Below the pieces are notes generated by a model. It saw only the letters and a program-made list of their open reading frames with translations, searched no databases and was not told where the DNA came from. The translations under genes were made by a program, and so were the position numbers. A DNA stretch of 64,000 nucleotides from Dipteris shenzhenensis (lineage: Eukaryota; Polypodiophyta; Polypodiopsida; Gleicheniales): the NCBI GenBank assembly GCA_047967505.1, contig CM106538.1; one strand, 5' to 3'. Below are positions 23,896-34,363 of the stretch, one piece after another. Within the stretch, counting starts at the first letter, position 1; the number at the start of each line of letters is the position of its first letter.

Positions 23896-23935
23896 CATAT
23901 ATATATATATATACTTATATATATAGCAAGGTGGG
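23896..23935. repeat. (AT)n tracts
   Basis: Two short AT runs separated by ACTT. They are mirrored at 59830-59858 in the right arm. Confidence 0.85.
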
Positions 23936-24732
23936 CAACTAGACACAAAGGAGAAGCTCTAATAAAAGATGAGCAGATGCAAACACAACAAAGATCCTTG
24001 GATAAAAAATCTATCTCTACACATTAACAAAGTGTTTGCTCTACGGTCTGGCTAACAGCAGCCTCCCGGTGATTCTTACAAGTTTATCTCTCAAGATCTC
24101 TACCTTTCAATCTCATACTTATATTGCTCTGTCTACCTCTTGAGATAGGTGGAGTTTGGACATTTCAATGAAAGTGAGTGGGGATGTTTATGCCGCCTAA
24201 TGAAGGAGTGGAAGGATTATAATTTATTAGAAATACCATTTTTTCATTCTGTCATCTTCCTGTCCATACTGCCGGATAGAGGTAACTATAATTTGCTAGA
24301 GTAGTTGGATGTAAACTTGCCTTAACAATGAATATGTTATTATCACACTTCAATGCTTTCATTCATAATCAATCCTTTATGGTTTTAGCCATTAAATTAG
24401 GCAAAATAAGATAAGACACCCTTTACGTGTGTGTAAAACTCAATATCTTAAATTTATAAGAGGGTCAAAGTGAGCTTGAATTGGATGTGGATGTACCAAA
24501 GTGAATGCTTTTTATGTGCTCAAGCTACATACCCACGAGAGCAAGTTGTGCTCAAGCTACATAACTAGAAACTCACTCATTAGTGGTCTACTACAAGTGC
24601 TTTCTAACATAAAGCACACAATTGGATGGAAGCACTTCCTTTAAAGTTGGGGTGAAGTAATAGATCTTTAAAATTGAAAGAGGAGCCTGATGGTGTTGAG
24701 AACTAGAGTGGTATCATGCTAATACATGGGGT

Positions 24733-25960
24733 ATGATCCACTTAGAGAAGGATGTGGATGCTTCATTAAAATTGTGCCATCCCGTGATCGTTCCTATCAT
24801 AGCAATAATGATGCTTCTCATAACGAACAACGGACCCATTAACAAAACTAGGCAGCCGAGACACCAATGTCAAGACACATCCAAAACTTCTTCCAATGTG
24901 AGTGTATCTACCAACAATAAGTTTTGCCCAAGCTATAAGAGGAGAGCTGCCAAGAAACATAGGGTGCACCGGTGCTTTCCAATCATCATGTAGTACATAC
25001 CATAGTAGAGCGTGGGCACTGTAGATAGCAGCAATAGAACCCAATGCAATAACACCAATGATATCCTCTCTAAAGGCTGAGGAACGTTGGGTCTTTGGGA
25101 GGAAATCCAATGTGAGAATTGGGTAGGATTTGTGTGGATTAGTAGAGGGCTTTGATAGTGACTGCATCCAAACCAATTCAGGGTCACAAAGATAATCATC
25201 AAAATGCTCACATATGCGGTGATGGCTTCCATAGAACTGAAGTCCTGATGTTGTGCCATCCATATTTCCACGATGCCCAACACATTGCCAATAGCTTGTA
25301 GGCCAATGATGAGCATTTTGAACATGCTCTTGTGGTGTAGGAAGCACAATTGCTTGTGCTTGGGAGCCAATCCTGGAACAAATAGCGCGTGTTTGCCTTC
25401 CAAGGAGAGTTTCCAAAAACTCCAACTCAGTTGAGACTCGACGGTTTGTTGTTGTAAGGCTGGTTCAATAGTTTGTAATGTGGTTCAAGGTGGCAACATT
25501 TCTGCCATATTTCAAGAGGGTTCAATTCCTTCATGCTTTGATCACTGACGATCGTAGACCATACCCGTGGGAACACTGGATGCTTGCAGCACTTCGATAT
25601 AAGTAGGGTGTCAAACTGATGAGTTCAATTGCAAAATTTTAAAGATGTGCCATCACAAGATCTCTACTTCCATGACATGCTAATACTCCTAGAAACTTGG
25701 AGCAATGGCAAGAAAGTTGTTACGCTGGTAAATAGTTGAGGTTCGATATCGGGTGCCCATCCCCGACTGGAGGTTAAAAAGAGGGAGAAGGTGTAGAGCG
25801 CTGCCATGAGGGTTGCTACAAGAGATCTAGGCAAGAGATCTAGGCAGCTGCAAGGAGGCCAACCCCACAGTATAATAAGCAGGCATGTCAACACTCGCAT
25901 TCATTCTCGCATTCATCGCCACCGCTATTTTTCAACTTCCCTCCGTCCTTGAGCTTATGA
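24733..25960 (-). pseudogene. membrane-protein-like coding relic in the left arm
   Basis: Reverse-strand frames at 24933-25403 and 24766-25425 overlap in different phases. The first has a helix-like stretch (AITAYVSILMIIFVTLNWFG) and a second (LLHWVLLLLSTVPTLYYG) before FLAALLL and a stop. The block at 25664-25900 has a further hydrophobic stretch (SLVATLMAALYTFSLFLTSS). A final piece resembles VLLMGPLFVMRSIIIA near 24790-24840. Phase shifts and stops separate them, so either introns exist or the gene is broken. I do not recognise the family. The right arm carries the same block at 57838-59033. Confidence 0.35.
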
Positions 25961-26245
25961 AATGAGGGTGGTGGCAAGGAGAGTCGCTGCTAGGCTCAGC
26001 CAGTTGCATAATTTAATAAGCGTCCAAGTTGCGTGCAGATTGGAAAAGCATTGGCATTGCAAGTCTACATGCAATTGCTACTGTGAATCACACCTCCATG
26101 CTAGTGGTGTATCCAAGGTTGGGCTATGTAAGCCTCCAACCTCGTTTCTGGGCTCTATCATTCCTCCATCTACGGCCTCATCTCATCCCAAGCCCCCTCT
26201 CTCTTTCCATGTAGCCCCTTCTCTCACTCAACAGGTATCCCCTAG

Positions 26246-26247
<2 letters not shown>

Positions 26248-26284
<37 letters not shown>
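26248..26284. repeat. (CT)n microsatellite
   Basis: A CT run whose complement lies at 57482-57512 in the right arm. Confidence 0.95.
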
Positions 26285-26288
<4 letters not shown>

Positions 26289-26494
26289 CTGCTCAGTCAT
26301 GACAACACATCTCTCTTTTGCTTCGCTAGTTGTGCGCATGTGTGTGGGTTCTATCCCAGTCCCTTAACACAAAATTGTTTTTTCTTAAATATTCGTAGAC
26401 CTCAATATGTCACACTCCTAGGCTCAAAGTTTCTCCAATGACAAAAGAGTGACAAAAGAAAAGGATCAAAGTAAAAGGCTACGCAACTCAAACA

Positions 26495-26760
26495 CTTAAG
26501 ATTTACAGTCTGATATCTTAGAAAAAGCTATCCTACGTGCAAACTTAGCCCAATCAAGAGTAAGATGTTTCTACAATATTCTACACAAATACACACACCG
26601 AATGCAAGGACGAAAGTAAAAAGCTTTTATGATTTGATGCAAAGATTGAACACTCAAGATTTAAATTTTAATATGGACCTAGAAAAATATGGGTTAGGCC
26701 AATCAAGAGCAAGATGTTGCTTGAATATTCTAAACAAACACACACAATGAATGTCAAAGC
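26495..26760. repeat. imperfect tandem duplication, about 155-bp unit
   Basis: The phrase CACTTAAGATTTA...CCAATCAAGAGTAAGATGTT...ACACACAC recurs as CACTCAAGATTTA...CCAATCAAGAGCAAGATGTT...ACACACAC about 155 bp later. The unit begins where the inverted-repeat arm ends. Confidence 0.65.
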
Positions 26761-26999
26761 TTGAGAAAGAGAAAGACCCAAGTCAGAAGTTTATATGTTA
26801 TACTAACACATTTCCTTTTGAGTTTGAACCAAGCAATAGTACTTTTCAATTAAGAATCAAAAAAGTGGAAGGAAAATAGAACCAAGAAGAACAAAAGTGG
26901 TGGGCTAATAGAGTGTGGGATAAGATAAGGACTTTTAAGGCCATCAAAGCAAGGGGAGGAATCACTTTTAAGAATGTGCTAGGAGTCGTTGTATTTTAG
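26761..26999. other. no gene recognised
   Basis: AT-rich spacer without features. Confidence 0.4.
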
Positions 27000-27790
27000 A
27001 AGATAGCACTTTTATTCCTTTTAATATAGGTCCTATTGGGTAAATATAATATACCATTGCAATATAACCCTTTAACTCCGTCCATTGCACTCGCTCCATG
27101 CGGCATGGGTAGCAATTTTAACGCAACGTTTTCGTTGTACATTGTCGAAACTTCCATCAACTTCTCCACTATGGTTGAATTGTACAACACTTCATGAAGC
27201 AATCGATGATGTCCCCTAGAAGACTTGATGTACGACAACATGCTAATGACTGCTTGAGGATCCTCCATTGCAGCTATTGTATCACTGTCATCATCGATCA
27301 GTACCATGCCATGGCCTCCTAATGGTTGTTCAACATGGCTTGAACTTGGCCTCGAGCTCAGGCTTCTTGGGCTAGCCGCGAGATCTATTGTGGGTGTAGC
27401 TTGTGCAATGGCTGCCTTCCCTTGTGCTCGGAATGATGGGTCCAACTCGCATGGTCTCTACCTCAAATTGGCTAGACTTTGGGTGAGATCTATTGTGGGT
27501 GGAGTGTGGGCAGGTGCACTCTTTCCTCTCTCCAGCACATAGTCATGCGACAACTACGTGTTCAGCATGTACAACTGCCCCAATCCACCCGCCTGAATGA
27601 CTTCCACTTGCATACTCTGTAGGCGGCTATTTACATGTGTGATGGCCATCACACGAATGCCCTTGCCTATCACGGGGTCATCCTCACTTAGCACAACGGT
27701 TCCACCATTTGCATATCATATCATTGGCTTTGACGAGAGGGACTTCAAATAGATCTGTACTTTGTTGAGGTTGCTAGACTCTGCACCAGT
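27000..27790 (-). pseudogene. unrecognised decayed reading frame, about 260 codons
   Basis: A single reverse-strand frame can be followed from about 27790 to 27000 with only three stops, which is unusual by chance. Visible segments include GGTVVLSEDDPVIGKGIRVM, then two copies of a short phrase (PAHTPPTIDL and IAQATPTIDL, about 33 residues apart), then GMVLIDDDSDTIAAMEDPQA and ISMLSYIKSSRGHH. The terminal 149 codons (27445-26996) are uninterrupted. I do not recognise the family; it may be a transposon-borne ORF or a host gene fragment. Confidence 0.4.
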
Positions 27791-28963
27791 TGGGCCGGAC
27801 AATGAGAGAGAGAGAGAGAGAGAGAGAGTTGGGACACCAACTCAATATGTAATATGTAAATATCGTCATCAAAAATCTAGGGTATGGGGAGACAAGATCC
27901 ATTGTATAATATGCATAGATTTCCTTTAAAATTTTCAAATATGCAAGGAAAAAATATTAAAATTCCATGTCCCCCCTCCCACAAAATATAAGGTATATAT
28001 GTTGAAAAATATGCAAGATTTTAAGATTTGTACATATTTTTCATAATATGTGAGGCCCAAGGGGGGGGTCTTTTGGATGAGGGGGGGGGAACAAAAAATA
28101 GAGTAAATTATGAAAACCCATCTCCTTTCAAATTAATGTAACCTCTTTATGTGCTGCCCAAATTTTAAGGTGTAAAGACATATTTGAAGCTCTTTAAGTG
28201 TAGAACACAACCATGTTAATTTAAATACTTTCTACTCATGGCATACTGTTAAATTCATATCATACTCAAGATTTTGATAGGTTTTTTACTAAAGGGAGTT
28301 GGCGCCCCAGGGAGAGAGAGAGGTGTAAGATAGGGGGGGGGAGAGAGATGGACAAAGAGCTAGGGTATGGAGGAGTTGAGAGAGAATGAGAGCTTGAGAG
28401 AGATGTGTGTGTGTGTGGGGGGGGGGGGGGGGGGGGGGGGGGGTCTTTATATAGTTGATGTCTGACAAATAGCATTCTATGAGTATTTAATGCAAGAATA
28501 GGTGTAAGGGTGAAGATGCCATTTTTTGTAATTGTTTGTTGTCAAATATTTTAAAAAACAGCTATACCAAAAAACAATAAAAGCTTTTAAAAACCCTCAA
28601 AAAATGAGCATCTTGGCTTTTGGCATAGGATCGCAATTATGCAACAGTTAGAAAGTATAGGTGATTCGTGTGAAAGGCAAGCAAGCCTACAGAAAAACAT
28701 AAAAACTAGTAAAAATTACATAGAATTTTTGCCAAAGAGTAAAACAGCCATAACTTTTTCGTAGCAACTCCGATTTCCAAACTTTTTTAAGGAAAATCGA
28801 CTGCATAACAAGATCTCCCACAAATTTCAAAAAGATTACTTTTTGGAACATTGGCCAAATTCGGAGTGGAAGGCCCTCAAAAAGGACGATCTTTGCTAGG
28901 GGGTAAAAAAATTAGTGAAAATTATTTCATTTTTGGACTTTTCTGAAAAACAAATTTGGGATG
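27791..28963. other. low-complexity intergenic DNA
   Basis: No gene is seen. The stretch contains (GA)n at 27803-27828, GA/G-rich patches at 28040-28090 and 28310-28345, and a (TG)n followed by an unbroken run of 27 G at about 28404-28443. The proline-rich reverse frame 28266-28475 is a translation of that tract. Confidence 0.6.
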
Positions 28964-29167
28964 AAAATAACAAAAAAAAGGGCAAAGTTGACGCCCACAC
29001 GAGGGCGCCAACTTTGTCCTTTTTTTTGTTATTTTTATTTAAAAAAATTTTCAACTTTAGAATTTTCTTTTAACAAATAAATCTCCAAAAAAAGGGTGAA
29101 GTTGGCACCCAGAGGAGGGCACCGGTGCCCTGCTCTAGGTGCCAACTTCACCCTTTTTTTGGAGATT
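28964..29167. repeat. pair of related long hairpins
   Basis: Hairpin 1 (28964-29036) has arms AACAAAAAAAAGGGCAAAGT...CGCCC and their near-perfect complement around the loop ACACGA. Hairpin 2 (29080-29167) has arms of the form AATCTCCAAAAAAAGGGTGAAGT...CACCC, with the inner palindrome AGGGCACCGGTGCCCT. The arms are related to each other (AAGTTGGCRCCC core). A short form of the core, GAGTTGGCGCCCC, occurs alone at 28297. No coding frame is present. Confidence 0.8.
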
Positions 29168-29363
29168 TTTAAAAAAATTATTTACAAAATTTTTATTTAA
29201 AAAAAACTTTTTTTAAAAGAAAAATTGCTTAAAAACGGGCCATGTTTGGTGGAGCCAAAAAGTGTTTTTTTTTTTAACAAGCTTTTAAAAAAATTAAAAA
29301 AACATGCTTTTGGGAAAAGCTACACCCCCCAATGATACTCACTTTGTGAGTGAGCTATCAAGG

Positions 29364-29366
<3 letters not shown>

Positions 29367-29412
<46 letters not shown>
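29367..29412. repeat. (CT)n microsatellite
   Basis: About 23 CT units. It precedes a C/T-rich stretch and an ATG (ATGGCATCACCTGC, near 29550), which together resemble a 5' untranslated region. No frame continues from that ATG. Confidence 0.9.
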
Positions 29413-29414
<2 letters not shown>

Positions 29415-29552
29415 GCTCGAGAAAGGCCTCTATCTTTCCCCCCTATCTTTCTCTTTTTTGTCTTGTAATGAGGGTTTTTGTGCCATGAATGTAGGTCTTG
29501 CAAACCCTAACTTTGTACCGTATCCTCAATCCGCATCCTAGCAAGAATGGCA

Positions 29553-30870
29553 TCACCTGCATTCAAGTGAGATGACATCGTCATCTTGTATGATGACAAA
29601 TACGATCCCGTGGCTCGGGCGCGCATTCGTCAGACACATGAGTCGGAAGGCATTGTTGCTTTGTAAAAAGTGATGCAGTGGAGTAACTGCACCATCAATA
29701 AAAACTAGCTGTTTTTTGCCCTTGTGATTCTTCTTAATATAAGCTGGCAGCCGGAATTTTGGAATCACAAGGTCAAAAACTTGTTGTAACCAAGGATGAA
29801 AAGAATCCAAAGAAAAAGGAACATCTGCATCCTGAACAGAAATAGACTCTGGCACGATCATCACAGACGAAGGAGCTGGATCAACATCAGTACCATCTGA
29901 AGAAGCCGCATCAAATAAATCATGACTCATCGTTTCAGCTTCACTCCAAGTATCAACCTGAGATAAAACATGTCCCGCATCCTGTATAATCCCCTCTTCA
30001 AGAGGAACATCCATATCCTGAGGAGGAGACTATTGGTGCTCAACACAAGACTGAGCCTGAGCCTCTTTAGCAGCAGCAAGATTGGGTCTGTGATTTATCT
30101 ACCTTCCTCTAGTAATGCTTCGGAGCAGTGAATGAAGGCTTATCTAGTGAAACCATAGTAGAGACCCGAGGAGAAGGGGGAGTAATCTTGACTGCTAAGG
30201 AAGGAGCAGGAGGAGTGGTCTTGGAAGCAGAAGGACAAGCACGTGCAAAATGACCAACCTGGCAGCACCGATAACAGACTGTAGGAAAAGAGGCAAAATG
30301 CAACCAAATGTGCATGGGATGGGCAAAACCCAGATCAAGATCCAAAGTAGAAGGCACTGGCTGCATCATATCGAATATCCGGAGTGGCCTGCAAAAACTC
30401 CTATCTCGGAACATGAAGAGGCCTCCCCAAGAGCGCTGCAAGGGTAGAAAGATGCTGAAGAAGAGGAACAGGCAGTGCTTTGAGGGTGATCCATACCAGG
30501 CAATGAGTCAAAAGAGAAGCTGCCGAATCAAAAAGAGGATCCCAGGGCATGACATAAGCAAATAAACCTACCCCAGGAACCCCAGCACAACTGACAAGGT
30601 GATCCACCACCTCCGTCGAAGAACAGTGGGCATAATAAAACCCTTTGCCCATAAAGACAAAGGAGGAAATGACATCCACACCCACGGCAGCTTCAGCCTA
30701 ACGACGAAGGTGAGCTGCAGAAAGAACCCTGGGTTAGATATGGTAGGTGTATGTGACCTCACCTGTAATGTCAATGAGATTCCCTCACTTGACATCACAT
30801 GTGATGTGTGTGTGTGGGAACAGAGGCTACCTTTGCCTAAGGAGGCACCCTTGTACTTGCAAATCATCAA
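29553..30870 (-). pseudogene. LINE ORF1 / DUF4283-zinc knuckle protein, degenerate
   Basis: ORF1 protein binds LINE RNA. The N-terminal part (30401-30870) resembles DUF4283, with GKGFYYAHCSSTE and LVWITLKALPVPLLQHLSTL before LGRPLHV. Two frames alternate there, showing a frameshift. The next block, 30109-30441, ends the domain with ASFPTVCYRCCQVGHFARAC, a CX2CX4HX4C knuckle. A more acidic tail at 29553-30014 has no recognised domain and ends in a stop at the left edge. The domain order fits plant LINE ORF1 proteins. Confidence 0.65.
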
Positions 30871-30899
30871 TCAATCATATTCAGTTGTTGCCTGCTCCT

Positions 30900-31262
30900 A
30901 TTGTCCATTGTTCTCTCGCCTCACTCACTACGGATCTCCATCGGATAGTTTCAGGTATCATCACACCGCCTCCGCATAGAGAGCGGCAGAGCAGAGGGGA
31001 TCCCTAGGGAGCATCGCATATGCATATTGTGCGACTGTCAGGAGGTTGAGTCGGAGGAGCATTTTATTTTCAAGTGCCCAGTGTACTACGAGATCCGAGG
31101 TCGCTACCCATCATCTCTTCAAAGACGGCTCCAAGCCCCTTTCCAGATTCCTCGCCTACCCAGATCAGAGATGCCTCGCGGCCTTCATTCACGAGGGGGT
31201 CCGACACAGAGAGTACTTACTCAGGCGAGGGGGCTTGGCGACACCATCAAACACCTCTCAGA
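30900..31262 (+). pseudogene. LINE ORF2 C-terminal fragment
   Basis: This matches the last part of ORF2 in copy 1: RLRIESG-type sequence, then MCDCQEVESEEHFIFKCPVY with the CX2C...H...C ligands, then CTTEIRG-like sequence. Frames shift near 31090-31200. RT is absent, so this is a 3'-end fragment produced by 5' truncation or twin priming. Confidence 0.7.
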
Positions 31263-31793
31263 GTAGGATCACAGAGTTCTTCCCATCGAGTGACATTGAT
31301 CGTCCAGTCTCTAACCGCAGTCTCTAGCCGCAGACGTGACAGAGACCCCAACCCGATGACCACATCACAACACACGAGAGATCGAGGGGACACACAGATC
31401 ACTCTGGGGGACCTCCCGTCATTGTTTAGACCCGGGATATGTCCCATGGGAGTCACGGTGGCTCTGGTCTTGCTCAAGCCTCCTCTAGGAGACCGAGATG
31501 CATGAGACCCCTTGACGGACGCCAGTGCCCCATCACGGGCTATGCACCAGCCAAGGCGACATGACATACAGAGCATTACGTTCCGCTCTAGTCTTTTTTC
31601 TTTTCAAAGTCATACCCAGATGTATTTGATTATGTATGATCAGACTTAGGATTCAGCACGGGTGATGATGCTCATTTTAGTAGCTCCACCCTTACTGGGA
31701 TTTGTATCAGGTTTTCTTTCAGTCTCATAGACCCATCGGTCTTCCGAAGACTCTAATAAAATTTCTTTCTTTCTTTCTTTCTTTCTTTCTCCT
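31263..31793 (+). other. LINE 3' untranslated region and (TTTC)n tail
   Basis: It shares GACCCATCGGTCTTCCGAAG and AATAAA with copy 1 and ends in at least six TTTC units at about 31766-31793. Confidence 0.8.
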
Positions 31794-32113
31794 TGTTGCA
31801 TTGCTTACTTACCATGTGATCTCATGATCTTCTGGAAATAAGCTGACTATGAAATAGCAAATTATTTGAAAAAATGTTAATCTTTTTTGAGGGGGGACAA
31901 TTAGATGCAAGGGCTCCTCGCAAAGTATGAAAAGGAAATCTTCAATAGGAAGTCTCATTTCTTCAAAGGTACAATTACTCCCAACTCGTGATATCATGTG
32001 TATGCAAATATACACTTAGTATTGTAAACAATATTGTGATTCCTAAACAGCATTTTTCATATTCTAGCTGCATTTTTCATACTTCCAGTATGCGTGGCCA
32101 CACTGATATATAA
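31794..32113. other. spacer, nothing recognised
   Basis: AT-rich DNA between the LINE tail and the next reading frame. Confidence 0.4.
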
Positions 32114-32788
32114 TTACTCACCTTCCTTTAATTGCAAATTGGCAAATTGTCCAAATCTCTTTGAGCCTAACAAAATACAAAATGAACCCATTAGAGCAAT
32201 TGCCAGAGCTGGCAACTTCATCCAAGATCTCATTAACTTGGACCAACAAGACCCGTGGTAGTCATATCCAAGTTGGGACTCTACAAGGGAAGAAGAATAG
32301 TAAAGTGGAGAGAAAATGGAGGAAGGATGAGACTTCATCAAAAGCTCATAAAGGTCAAGGTAACATTCCCTCTTCTCTTGCACAACTATGTCTTCATCAA
32401 CAACCACTTTGATAGGATGAATGATTGCTTCAATGCTTGAGTCGACACACGATAAACTGGTGAATTTGTTATTTTCTTTGTTAAGCACACCTCTCAACTG
32501 TAGCTTCAAAACCAAATGTGATATTCCTATTAACAACTCAGTATCAACACTTGAGGCCTCACCACCAACCAAGACCACCTTTTTCTCAAAAGCCCAATAT
32601 GAGTGCATCATAGGGATGTTTTCCAAGAAGTCATCTCCCACCTCCTTGGTGGACAATGTGCCTAAGAATACATTTCCCTTGTCTTCGACTATTAGTGGAT
32701 TTGAAAGAATATCTAAGGTGACATGGCCATCAAGGCCTATCACAAGCTCTAGGAGTGATACCCCTTGAAGTGACAATCTACGCTTCAC
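32114..32788 (-). CDS. hypothetical protein, 224 codons
   Basis: An uninterrupted reverse-strand frame, longer than expected by chance in DNA this AT-rich. It begins MKRRLSLQGVSLLELV, includes acidic stretches (DFLENIPMM, VVVDEDIVVQEKRE) and a hydrophobic segment near the C-terminus (LPALAIALMGSFCILLG) that could be a single membrane helix. I do not recognise the family. It lies between a LINE tail and a retropepsin relic, so a transposon origin is possible. There is no promoter evidence. Confidence 0.3.
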   Translation of the reverse strand: MKRRLSLQGVSLLELVIGLDGHVTLDILSNPLIVEDKGNVFLGTLSTKEVGDDFLENIPMMHSYWAFEKKVVLVGGEASSVDTELLIGISHLVLKLQLRGVLNKENNKFTSLSCVDSSIEAIIHPIKVVVDEDIVVQEKRECYLDLYELLMKSHPSSIFSPLYYSSSLVESQLGYDYHGSCWSKLMRSWMKLPALAIALMGSFCILLGSKRFGQFANLQLKEGE

Positions 32789-33194
32789 ATTACCAGGTGG
32801 TGGTTAAACTATTCCTAGAGATATATAATCAAATTCTGAGGAACACTTCTTGATTTACTTCCTAAAAGCTCAAAACAGTGAGCTTTGTAACTGAAAAAAG
32901 TAGGGTATGGACACAAGGGTAGAGTATGGACAAGGAGAAGCAGGACCTTCCACTCTCCCCATAGGAATCACATCCAACAAAGAGAAGGAGTTCCTAGTGA
33001 GCCATAATACTTCTAAAGATAAGGGGAAGAGGGTGATAAATTACACACTATAGGAGACAATGGCTGGAAATTTAGATTTAGACCCTTACATTTTCTGAAT
33101 TGATGTGGATAGCCTCGTATTTCCATGAATCTTCACCTAGAAAATCAAGTAATCTAAAGAGCAACCAAAGGAGGTTGATTCTTTGGTTATGATT

Positions 33195-33600
33195 CCTGTC
33201 ATCGACACACCTGTAGTGGATGAAGAAGTGCCAGTTTTCACTATTAAAGTCAAGAAGCAAACTATACAAGGTGTGATTGTTAATGCTTGTTCGCGATTTA
33301 ACGCGATTTAACACTATTGCTGAAGATATTGCAAAACGGTTGAAGTTTAAGACATTCAATCCATCTCCATTTTGAGTGTGAATGGTAGATCAACGACCGC
33401 TTGATCCCAAAGGCATGCTATAGGATGTTGTTATTTTTGTAGGAGGTAGTTTTTACACAATTAGTTCTATTGTTATTTCCATGGATCAAAATGCCTATCC
33501 TATTCCATTAGGCCGCAATTGGCTTAAGAGTGCAAAGGCACTATATGATTGGGGATCAGAAGAAATGATCATCAAGACAAAAAGTAAAGATGTGTGCATT
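33195..33600 (+). pseudogene. retropepsin-like (Ty3/gypsy-type) protease fragment
   Basis: One frame reads IPVIDTPVVDEEVPVFTIKV. After a shift, another reads IPLGRNWLKSAKALYDWGSE near 33505-33565. The second matches the GRPWL...A...DWG signature that ends gypsy-type aspartic proteases in plants. The catalytic D-S/T-G region should lie near 33270-33300 but is not intact. It directly precedes copia A without belonging to it. The call rests mainly on the terminal motif. Confidence 0.45.
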
Positions 33601-34322
33601 CTCACTAACCCTTAGAAAGTATCAAGCAATTATTAGCCTAAAGATTTGGAAGTTGCAGATCCATTTCCCCAAGATGTGGAGTCATGCTTATGTTGTGGGT
33701 AGCTTGTTGGCCAAGGAGATTAGACAAAAGTTTATGGATGGCAACAAGCAGGATGCACCCTTAAAATGTGCAAAGGGGCAAATCACAATTTAGGGGGAAT
33801 TCTCAAGAAAGAGGGAAGTCTCGTAGCAAATCCAGGGCATGGAACATTGAGTGTTACCATTATGGTAAGAAGGGACACATGAAAAAGGATTGCTACAAGA
33901 CGAAAAGAGAGCAAAAGGATAAGAAAAAGAATGCAAATTGGGGTGCAAATAAGGAAGAGAGTCCAAGGGAGGACAAAAGAAAAGTGAAGATTGAGGAGAT
34001 CAATGTAGTCACTACTAATAATGACAATGACATTCTTTACATATCTAGTCTACCTACAGAGTTGCTTACCACTTCTGATGATGCATATTCCCAAGATTGG
34101 ATTTTGGATTTTGGTGCTTCATTTCATGTTACTCCCCATTGGGAATGGTTCTCCACTTATGACAGTGGAAAGGCAGGTTGTGCACATCTTGGAAATAACT
34201 ATGCATGTGACATGGTCGGAGCGGGTGACATAAAGTTTTCTTTTGCAAATAGGTCTACATTTGTTTTGAAAAATGTGATACATGTGCCTAAGCTAACCAA
34301 AAGTCTTATTTCAGTGGGTTAG
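33601..34322 (+). pseudogene. copia A gag C-terminus and protease
   Basis: The 184-codon block 33768-34322 has a basic region, then a damaged zinc knuckle CYHYGKKGHMKKDC in which the second cysteine is tyrosine. The protease site is WILDFGASFHVT, with D-F-G in place of D-S-G. It ends near KLTKSLISVG before a stop. Remains of upstream gag appear at 33610-33760 in another frame. Both key motifs are altered, so the products would be inactive. Confidence 0.7.
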
Positions 34323-34363
34323 CTAGATGACATTGGCTTTCATACCATCTTTGGTTTTCAAAG

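Larger units (their letters stand above)
21830..26494 (+). repeat. left arm of large inverted repeat (about 4.7 kb)
   Basis: The reverse complement of this interval matches 57262-61952 almost continuously. I checked this at both ends and at internal landmarks: the GA/TC tract, the 65-bp tandem duplication, the TA tract, the coding-like block and the CT/GA tract. Differences are scattered single bases and small indels. The inner boundary is near GGCTACGCAACTCAAACAC, the outer one near CATATGCTTTTTAAAATGTG. I see no terminal inverted repeats or LTRs in the arm. Confidence 0.9.
29553..31793. mobile_element. LINE copy 2 with inverted 5' segment
   Basis: A reverse-strand ORF1-like block (29553-30870) lies directly left of a forward 3' end of the same type of LINE as copy 1 (about 30900-31793). 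The 3' part aligns with copy 1 from near 9030 to the CTTT tail. Upstream sequence inverted against the 3' end is the classic product of twin priming during LINE insertion. Because copy 1 lacks ORF1, I cannot prove that both blocks came from one element. Confidence 0.6.

Noticed and set aside
24766-25425. A 220-codon frame without clear hydrophobic pattern, alternative to the membrane-like frame.
   Set aside because: It overlaps a frame with helix-like segments, and in the right arm the frame lengths differ. At most one can be real, and neither is proven.
28266-28475. A short proline-rich frame at the poly-G run.
   Set aside because: It is the complement of a GT/G microsatellite.
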